Source: Pectinophora gossypiella
Taxonomy: Eukaryota > Arthropoda > Insecta > Lepidoptera > Gelechiidae
DNA length: 64,000 nucleotides
NCBI RefSeq assembly: GCF_024362695.1
Contig: NC_065433.1
Location: 1,767,613 to 1,831,612, forward strand
Reading direction: 5' to 3'
Shown here one piece after another: positions 57,085 to 64,000 of this stretch. A model generated the notes under the pieces. That model was given only the letters and a program-made list of their open reading frames with translations. It made no database searches and had not been told where the DNA came from. The position numbers and the translations under genes were made by a program. How positions within the stretch are numbered: position 1 is the first letter of the stretch; the number at the start of each line of letters is the position of its first letter.

Positions 57085-57300
57085 GACCAAGCGTTATCCC
57101 GTTTTTCACAGGGTACTTAATTATTATATTACTCGTATTGTGTATAGCAGACAAAAATAATATATCCAGCTTAAGCTCCCCTAACCAAGACTGTTCCTTG
57201 CGAATCTCCCTGTGCTTTATTCTGCGAATTCAGGGTACTTAATCGAAGATTTTTACAGAAACTGCTTATCTGACCTTCCAACTCTCAGGGAAAACGTAAG
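57085..57300 (-). mobile_element. SINE-E, decayed 3' part
   Basis: TATCCCGTTTTTCACAGGGT and ACAGAAACTGCTTATCTGAC match SINE-E with many changes and an insertion between them. Confidence 0.6.
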
Positions 57301-57749
57301 GTCGGCGAGTTAATGTCGTTGATTAGTTTTGTGTGTTCTAAGATGTCACTCAAGACTGCAGTGACATTAAATATGCTTTCTTATGTGTTTAAATACTTTA
57401 ATATACTACAAAGCTACTCTACTAGCAACGAGCGCACTTTGGTTCCTTGCTCTATGGCCACCTGCATTCTGAAGTATTCCAAGCATCGCCCGTGCTTCAC
57501 TGTAGAAAATAAGAAAAATCTTATTTAGATTACCTTCAACAAATGAATTGTGCGGTTACCTTTCTCCGTGAACAGAAACGCAATAAAGGGGAATTACCTA
57601 CTGATATATTTTCTTGTTGCGTTTTGTTGGTGGTGTACAAACCATGCAGTTTGTACTGTTCTGATATTCATTTATTTAAGAATAAATTAAGGGTAAAAAT
57701 ACTTAGGCGAAAACGGATCAATTCGGAAGTTCTAAATAAAAAACAAACA

Positions 57750-57864
57750 CTAAAATTTCCATGAATTTTCCGACAGGAAATTCCGTTTTATATCAACTCA
57801 GAATAATGGTCTGAACCATTCTCGAAAGTTTTCGTTACAGTGTCACTAACACCCTAACACCCTG
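57750..57864. mobile_element. O MITE, right half
   Basis: ATTTTCCGACAGGAAATTCC through CAGTGTCACTAACACCC; the left half is missing. Confidence 0.78.
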
Positions 57865-58374
57865 TTGGCAACGCAGGAATACAACTATTGTATTGGGAAA
57901 TACGATGATAGCCGAGGGCCATCAAGTAACTAGAAGCACTGTACCAACGAGCATTTTTCAAAATATATTTTACTACATGCCTTGTAGTCTGACGCCGCGT
58001 CGCCGTTTCAATAAAATTATTCGAAAACCTACTCATAACATTACTGTAAAGATTTCAAATTTAATATTTCCTGAAGAAACTTCGGAGACTGAAGGGGGAA
58101 GCTTTTCATTCGCTCGCGAAGAATTTTCCGCGTTTTATTTCCGTACGATGTATGCGTTAGGGTGTATTCCCACTGAAGCTAAGCGGCGCGGAGCGCAGCG
58201 GCCTCATGTGGGATTGACCGATCACATCGAGCGACAGAGCATCTTCACTTACTTGTATTAAGAAAGAAAGAAAAAAAGGAAATATAATGTATATTACTGG
58301 ATCTCTGTATGTGTCTGCTCTGTTCCGCTTCACTGGTAACATAACATAGCATCACCAATGTAGTGCTGAGGGGA

Positions 58375-58507
58375 GGGGGTTTAAAAACGCCACACTTGCG
58401 ATTCATCTACTCGTAAGAAAGCAATATTGCTATTTGATATTTGTTTGCATTCAAATTGCAATATTGCTTTTTTAGATGAATTGCTTCGAAGTGGCTTTTT
58501 TAACCCC
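58375..58507. mobile_element. U foldback MITE inserted in block P2
   Basis: Ends GGGGGTTTAAAAACGCCAC and inverse; inner arms AGCAATATTGC. Another copy lies at 37236-37349 and a half copy at 45365-45420. Confidence 0.78.
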
Positions 58508-58732
58508 CCTGATTTCTCTTATTTCGGAAACAGTCGAAACCTGATCCGATATCTACTTTTTGAACGTAGAGCTATCTCTGGTACATACACAAACCCTCGT
58601 ATAACTCGCACACAAACACATACACCCTCTCTGACACACGCTCACATAATACACACTCACCCCATACACAAACTGATGCATTTATAGTTATTCATAATTG
58701 CTTTTAAAAGAAGTGTCTCTAGAATCGTTTTA

Positions 58733-58976
58733 ATTAAAACACATAATAACGGTAATTCTTTTCGGGCAAGGAAAGAGGGTAGACAGATATGTCTGCCCGT
58801 AGAAAATTATGGATCTACCTACTCCACTCCAATCTCATCAGTCATCCCGTGATCATGGCACTTGCAACAGTGTCGAAATATCGGGAGTCTCATATCCCCA
58901 TTTTAAACGCGGTAGGAACCCGTTATTATGTGTTTTAATTATGATAATAACCGCGTAAACTTAAAACAATGTATCG
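58733..58976. mobile_element. G element, long form, inserted in block P2
   Basis: Absent from the matching place in block P1. Flanks ATCGTTTTAA / ATCGTCTTAA look like an imperfect target duplication. Confidence 0.78.
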
Positions 58977-59342
58977 TCTTAATTGTCTAAAAAGCTTGAA
59001 ATAAGAAAATTATTCTCTGAAATTCTTCCGAATAGTGATGCGTGGTGTTTAGGAGATATCCGTATAGTCATATATGCCAATCTGTTTGTTATGAGTTTGT
59101 TTACCACAGCATACAGTTTTGTGCGCGAGTTTTAGTTTTTAAACTTATATTTTTCTCGTGTTAATCAGGGATATGAGACTCCCGATATTTCAACACTGTT
59201 GCATTGCAAGTGCCATGATCACGGGACAACTGATGAAATTGGAGTGGAGTAGAATAACGCAAGTCTCATATCCCTGATTAACGCTGTAAGAACCCGGTAT
59301 TATGTGTTTTAATTATATTTTTCTTACGATCCGTCTTCTAGG

Positions 59343-59665
59343 GTGGTATTAATAAACTAATCTCAGCTTTGAGGACTGCCCTCAACATCATGTCAATGTG
59401 ACAGTTCTTATATAAATGCAGGGACTTGAGCATCATCTTGAGTGCAGCCTTGAGGGGAGACTGCCTTCAAAATCATGCTCAAGTTTCTGTTTTATATATA
59501 TATAAAAGTTTAATCTTTTGGTACATAGTTTTTACTGGGTTTGGAGCCACCTTTTAAGCATAGATATGCTCGTATTAGGTGACTCTGCTCTATATAAGAA
59601 CTGTCACATTGACATAATCTTGCGGGCAGTCTCGAAGCTGAGATTAGTTTATTAATACCGCACTT
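59343..59665. mobile_element. Q foldback element
   Basis: Ends GGTATTAATAAACTAATCTC and its inverse, followed by CAATGTGACAGTTCTTATAT and its inverse. Arms of about 70 bp; shares its outer 23 bp with the end of block P. Confidence 0.75.
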
Positions 59666-59674
59666 AGACTCTAA

Positions 59675-59914
59675 CTAGCTTTTGCCCGCGACTTCGTCCG
59701 CGTGGTGTGTTATAAAAGAGAGATATTTTTCATACAAAAGGATTTTCCCGCTAATTCCCGTTCCCGTGGGAATTTCGGGAATTCCTTTCTTAGTGCACCT
59801 CTACGGTGCCTAAGCTACGTCCCATCCAGATTTCAAGTGCCTACGTTTAGCTGTTTAGGCTGTGCGTTGATATGTCAGTCAGTCAGTTTCTCCTTTTATA
59901 TATTTATAGATTAG
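59675..59914 (+). mobile_element. CCCGCG-end repeat, internally shortened
   Basis: CTAGCTTTTGCCCGCGACTT, then a jump to CATACAAAAGGATTTTCCCG, ending TCTCCTTTTATATATTTATA. Confidence 0.8.
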
Positions 59915-60231
59915 ATAGGTAACGGAAAAACACACGAATGTAGTCACGGAATAGATGCAGTAAGAAAATAACTAGGTACGAGTACAATTGCCCGTAACGT
60001 GTGTTTTGTCCTTCAAACGCGTATGTCATTAAATAATGGGTTTAATATTCACATACCGGATGTGGGCTTCCGTGGTGCATTGTTATTGTTACTGTATGTT
60101 GATGTCCCACAGGTGGGTATTGCGAAAAATGAACCATTCTCCTAATCCCATACTATTAAATGAGATATACTTGTGATGACATTCTAATGCCACCAGCGAT
60201 TGAATCCATATTTTACATAGCATAACCCATA

Positions 60232-60505
60232 TGTCCCGGTGGGGACATATGACGAAAATCACTTTGTGATCCCTAGTTTGGTTAGGACATTACAGGCTGG
60301 TCTCCTGATTGCCCGAAAGCAAGATGATCCGTGCTTCGGAAGGCACGTTAAGCCGTTGGTCCCGGTTACTATTTACTGATGTCAGCGAGTAATCGTTAGA
60401 TGAGCCATGTCAGGCTTTGGCGGCTCAATAATAACCCTGACACCAGGGTTGTTGAGGCTGGTTTTCCACCTCACAACCCACACGATAAGAAGATAATAGC
60501 ATAAC
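60232..60505 (+). mobile_element. SINE-B lacking most of its head, plus orientation
   Basis: Starts at CCCGGTGGGGACATATGACG, continues ATCACTTTGTGATCCCTAGT, and ends CCACACGATAAGAAGATAAT. Confidence 0.85.
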
Positions 60506-60669
60506 ATATCCCTAAAGGGGTAGGCAGATTTGTATAGTGCACCCATAAAAAATATGGATAACTTACCATAACAATGTTGTGCAATCCATATTTTAACGCG
60601 TAAATAGCTCTGTCTGTTTCCTCTTCACATCTGGATCATTGGACCGATTTGGATGAAAATTGTGATAAG

Positions 60670-60850
60670 TGTAGCCATAGAATAACACTACGCATAGAAG
60701 AGACACTCCCCGCCCCGCGCCCCTTGAGGGACTTTAGTCTTTAAACCGTAAGCCGTTAAGGAAAGGAGCACACTCGGACTATTTGTCTCGCTCGCACTCA
60801 CGGGGTAAGGCGGCTCTCGGTAAGAACAAGCTTTTTGAATGGAGCGTTCG
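60670..60850 (-). mobile_element. N repeat, inverted
   Basis: AATAACACTACGCATAGAAG, CTTTAAACCGTAAGCCGTTA, TATTTGTCTCGCTCGCACTC. Confidence 0.65.
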
Positions 60851-61001
60851 GGATATTTAATTTAATTTCAACAAAATAGGTTTAGTAATTTAGGCGTGAA
60901 AGCGTAACAGACAAAATTACTTTCGCATTTATAACGTTATTATTATTATTATTATTATTGGAAGCACAGGCAGCACTTTGTGCTGATGCGTGCTTATCAC
61001 T

Positions 61002-61245
61002 TCACTTGTGTTCATGATTGTTCATATATTTGTCAAGTCTATTTTTAAAAGAGTTCACTGAGGGAGCACTGATCACAGATTCTGGCAGTTCATTCCACGC
61101 GTCCACTACACGGTTGGGCAAAAAGTGATATCGAGGGTTGCTAGTACCTTTGGAGCGTGAGAGTTTTAACGAGTGTCCTCTCAGATTGATGTTTTGGTTC
61201 AGTACATAGATGTCTTTCAAGGCATCTTTCAAGGTCTTTCACGTT
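61002..61245 (-). pseudogene. LINE ORF2 C-terminal fragment with (TTA)n tail
   Basis: A short frame ends at 61002 and encodes NPRYHFLPNRVVDAWNELPE followed by SVISAPSVNSFKNRLDKYM. This R..NS/ELP..V..A.SV..FK..LD pattern is typical of the extreme C-terminus of CR1/L2-type LINE reverse transcriptases. Only about 75 residues remain, so it is a 5'-truncated copy. A (ATT)n-type tail lies at 60938-60960 in the orientation expected for its 3' end. It is distinct from the larger LINE at 61789, which has its own C-terminus. Confidence 0.75.
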
Positions 61246-61428
61246 AGTAGGAATTGTGCAGAATAGGTCAGATGCATTTACCTATAATTCATTATGTTAC
61301 TATTGCAGTCAGATGTGTATACGGAACCCGTTCATCTGTTATAACAAACCTACCCACTACTAATGAGTAGTGGGGAGGGTGTATCGCCGATGCTAACTTG
61401 TTATCGAGCGCAGCCAACTCGATACTCA

Positions 61429-61788
61429 TAATAATTTTTTTTTATTTTTTTATTTTATTTATTCAGGTTAACAACAGCTCATTTACAATACTTTACAATA
61501 ATATTATGTTATAAGCTAGTGAAGCTAATTACAGTTAACCACGTACTTATTAATTAAAGTAGTAGGGGCAGACGAGTTCACGTATATCAGTGGTACGCGT
61601 GTGTGTGTATGTGTGTGTGCTATGTGTTATTTGTTATGTGTTGTGTTGTGTGTTGGCCCTGCGAATTAGTAATTCTTGGGATCGGAGGCTGCTATGAAAG
61701 GAGCTTCCATAGCAGCCTCCACCAACTATACACGGGTGTGTGTGAGTGTGTGTATGTTTGTGTGTATGTGTATGTCAAAAGAAAGAAT
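61429..61788 (-). mobile_element. 3' untranslated region and A-rich tail of the LINE at 61789
   Basis: The sequence follows the ORF2 stop on the minus strand. It contains two (GT/AC)n blocks (about 61595-61665 and 61735-61775) and a perfect 13-bp stem hairpin (61684-61696 with 61708-61720). It ends in an A-rich tail, seen on the + strand as a T-rich run at 61437-61463. The poly(A)-like tail supports a target-primed retrotransposon insertion. The matching target-site duplication would be outside the window on the right. Confidence 0.75.
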
Positions 61789-63999
61789 TCACATTTGTTC
61801 GGAGTTAGAGTTGACAAGCTTATTATTGATATATTTTTTAAGTTGGTTTTTACTTATGTTGAATAGGTCAATTTCATTGAAGTAATTATTGTATTTATCA
61901 ATAATTCTACAGAACACGCCGTTCCTCACATAATTAGTCGAATGAAACTGCGACCAAAGCAGCGGTGTATGTCTCGTCCGTCGTTTTGGAACATTAAAAA
62001 AGATTTGCTCAAGCATATCAGGAGCGTCAAGTCGGCCATTAAGAATATCATGCAATAGGCACATGTCCATCATATCGCGACGATTTTCCAAAGTGAGAAG
62101 AGTAAAATTGCGGCAGCTTTCGGCATAAGAAGAGCCATATGTATGGGTTTTAAAATTTAAGTGTTTTACAAATTTTCGTTGGATACGTTCGATACGATTT
62201 ATATAAACGTTGTAATATGGTGACCATATCTGACTGGCGTATTCTAAAATACTGCGTACATACGCGAAATATACAATTTTTAGGCTAAGAGGACACTTGA
62301 ACGGCTGGCAAGTTCTAATGACAAAGCCAAGATTGCGGTAAGCTCTCTGCACAATTTTTTCAATGTGGTCTGAAAAGAGCATTTTACTGTCTAAATATAC
62401 TCCCAGATCGCGTACCAGATTCACTCTTTTTATGGTTACAGTATGGAAGTTGTATGTGAATGCGATTGGATTTCTCTTTCTTGTGAATGTAATAATCTGA
62501 CATTTATCAATGCTGACTGTGATCCTATTACGCGTATAATATTCTATTAAATTGTTTAAGTCTTGTTGTAATAGTTCACAGTCAGCAACGGTGGAGATCT
62601 TCATGTAGACTTTTTTATCGTCAGCATATAGAATATGTTTGGCATTCCTGAAGCAACCTGCTATATCGTAAATGTACGCATTGTAAAATAATGGGCCTAA
62701 ATGCGATCCTTGTGGGACTCCTGAAGGTATGGAAACATAGTCCGACCTGTATCCACCGATCACAACCGCCTGAGAACGATTTGTGAGATAAGAACGAACC
62801 CACCGAAGCAAGTCCCCATGTATTCCCAAAACTTCCAGTTTATGAAGCAGAATGTCGTGGTCCACACGGTCAAATGCTTTTTCAAAGTCCGTGTAGACCA
62901 CGTCAACCTGTCCACCACACTCCATATGTTTTAGAACAAAGTCTGAGAAAATAGCTAGATTTGATATAGTTGAGCGCCCTTTCAGAAAACCATGTTGGGT
63001 GTGTGAGATGCCTTTGAAGATTAACGGGTAGATTGCGTTGTAGATGACTTTTTCAAATAATTTACCAAGAGTGTTTAAAATAGATATGGGGCGGTAGTTT
63101 ACGATAGACGATTTTGAACCTTTCTTGTGAATAGGAACTATCTGCGCTTTCTTCCAGACAGCGGGGAAAATGCTTTGTTTTAGAGACATGCGGAATAATA
63201 TAGCAAGGGGCTTTGCGAGACTCTTCGCACAGGAAGACAGAAAAATTGGTGGAATACCGTCACACCCAGCGCCCTTACTAATGTCGAGTGAAAGCAGGAG
63301 CTTATGGACTGTATCCTCTGAAACGTCGACGCGAGATAAAACTTCGTTGCTTGAGTATTCGATAGATTGAGATGGTTGGAAATTACTATTCTGAGCTGGT
63401 GTTAAAAACACGCTCTCAAAGAACCTGTTAAATGCAGAACTGATACTGGGACCGTCACTGAATTCTGTATTATTTATATGAAATGTTTTAGGATAATTGG
63501 AACCACCTCTTTTTGATTTGATATACTTCCAAAAATACTTAGGTGTAACTTTTATATTTCTTTGTGCATCATTCGTGAATCTCTCAAAACATTGCGATTG
63601 TATTTTATCTTGTCTTTTTCGTAGTAAAGAGAATGCATCATAATCTCGGGGATTACTAGTTTTTTTCCATTTCTTATGTAGTTTAGCTTTTTTTTTTATT
63701 ATTTTTATTAGGGCAGAACTATACCAAATAGGATAAAGATTATTTAATTTTGGATTATGAATTGGGACTAATAACGTTAAACATTCATTTATTTTATTAT
63801 AAAAAAGTTCAACAGCTGCTTCAATAGATAATGTATTTAAAAGAACGTTCCAGTCAACCTTATTTAAGAAATCATTTACCTTAGTGTAATCGCATCTATG
63901 GAAGTTATAACGGGATTCAGATCGCTCATTTAAAGGTGTTATTTGTAAATCCATCAGAGAAATACAGAACGACGGGTGTGCTGGGTCTTCTTTTATGAG
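61789..63999 (-). CDS. LINE ORF2: reverse transcriptase, 5' part cut by window edge
   Basis: Non-LTR retrotransposon polyprotein, CR1/Jockey-group by motif style. The frame is open from the window edge through 721 codons after the internal ATG at 63954. The 15 codons upstream of that ATG are also open and read LIKEDPAHPSFCISL, probably the end of the endonuclease domain. Visible reverse transcriptase motifs, numbered from that ATG: NYRPIS at 286-291, TDFEKAFD at 355-362 (first catalytic Asp), SGVPQGSHLGPLFYN at 411-425, YADD at 443-446 (catalytic Asp pair), then RDLGVYLDSK and WSPYYNVYINRIERIQRKF in the thumb/C-terminal region. No internal stop or frameshift is seen, so this copy may be young or active. 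Stop codon at 61789-61791. The endonuclease and any ORF1 lie outside the window. Assignment to CR1 rather than Jockey is from memory of motif style. Confidence 0.9.
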   Translation of the reverse strand, partial: LIKEDPAHPSFCISLMDLQITPLNERSESRYNFHRCDYTKVNDFLNKVDWNVLLNTLSIEAAVELFYNKINECLTLLVPIHNPKLNNLYPIWYSSALIKIIKKKAKLHKKWKKTSNPRDYDAFSLLRKRQDKIQSQCFERFTNDAQRNIKVTPKYFWKYIKSKRGGSNYPKTFHINNTEFSDGPSISSAFNRFFESVFLTPAQNSNFQPSQSIEYSSNEVLSRVDVSEDTVHKLLLSLDISKGAGCDGIPPIFLSSCAKSLAKPLAILFRMSLKQSIFPAVWKKAQIVPIHKKGSKSSIVNYRPISILNTLGKLFEKVIYNAIYPLIFKGISHTQHGFLKGRSTISNLAIFSDFVLKHMECGGQVDVVYTDFEKAFDRVDHDILLHKLEVLGIHGDLLRWVRSYLTNRSQAVVIGGYRSDYVSIPSGVPQGSHLGPLFYNAYIYDIAGCFRNAKHILYADDKKVYMKISTVADCELLQQDLNNLIEYYTRNRITVSIDKCQIITFTRKRNPIAFTYNFHTVTIKRVNLVRDLGVYLDSKMLFSDHIEKIVQRAYRNLGFVIRTCQPFKCPLSLKIVYFAYVRSILEYASQIWSPYYNVYINRIERIQRKFVKHLNFKTHTYGSSYAESCRNFTLLTLENRRDMMDMCLLHDILNGRLDAPDMLEQIFFNVPKRRTRHTPLLWSQFHSTNYVRNGVFCRIIDKYNNYFNEIDLFNISKNQLKKYINNKLVNSNSEQM

Positions 64000-64000
64000 A

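Larger units (their letters stand above)
58310..59366 (-). repeat. Block P2: second copy of the inverted duplication, with two insertions
   Basis: Inverse of 51536-52225. It is longer because it carries a U MITE (58375-58507) and a G element (58733-58976), both absent from P1. Confidence 0.85.

Noticed and set aside
57893..58261. 122-codon plus-strand frame
   Set aside because: It ends close to the outer end of block P2 and shows no known motif; its start has no support.

Overview
The window is insect nuclear DNA, almost certainly from a moth or butterfly. It is AT-rich, eukaryotic in layout, and packed with short transposable elements that I recognise as lepidopteran in style: tRNA-derived SINEs ending in (CAT)n, (GTAT)n or (ATG)n tails, repeats with the CCCGCGACTTCGTCCGCG end motif, LINE 3' ends, and many palindromic MITEs. 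There is no operon structure, no real tRNA or rRNA gene, and no CRISPR array.

The only host gene I can support is on the + strand. Two short exons, 19386-19463 and 31896-32009, encode consecutive pieces of the N-terminus of disco-interacting protein 2 (DIP2). The first carries the DMAP1-binding-domain signature DITQKGYEKKRTRLL. The second carries the Arg-rich linker ending EKRYHS. Both have GT donors, both are in splice phase 1, and the unique AG before the second exon restores the frame left by the first. The window therefore lies inside a large gene: over 19 kb of upstream intron, a 12.4-kb intron between the two exons, and over 31 kb of downstream intron. The first coding exon and all later exons must lie outside.

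Layout. 1-19385: upstream intron with several SINE, LINE and MITE families, one 2.55-kb DNA transposon (11439-13990) with 36-bp inverted repeats and a frameshifted gene, and a 104-bp-arm hairpin inside it. 19205-19319: a perfect palindrome with 54-bp arms, ending 66 bp before the first DIP2 exon. 19464-31895: the intron between the two exons, with tandem dimers of a palindromic MITE, a 428-bp tandem duplication of a retroposon, and SINE pieces. 32010-64000: downstream intron with nested SINEs, foldback elements, an inverted pair of about 0.7-kb blocks (51536-52225 and 58310-59366), and at the right edge a near-intact LINE (61429 to beyond 64000, minus strand) with an open 721-codon reverse transcriptase frame.

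Much of the information is in insertion order. SINEs, LINE tails and MITEs interrupt one another, and many interruptions can be proved by target-site duplications. I found no unmistakably new biological system. The best candidates for something undescribed are the 2.55-kb DNA transposon, the approximately 400-bp retroposon 'J' (uniform 5' end, no visible tRNA head, two conserved hairpins), and the dimeric MITE 'O'. Letter names for repeat families (SINE-A, J, O and so on) are my own labels for this window.
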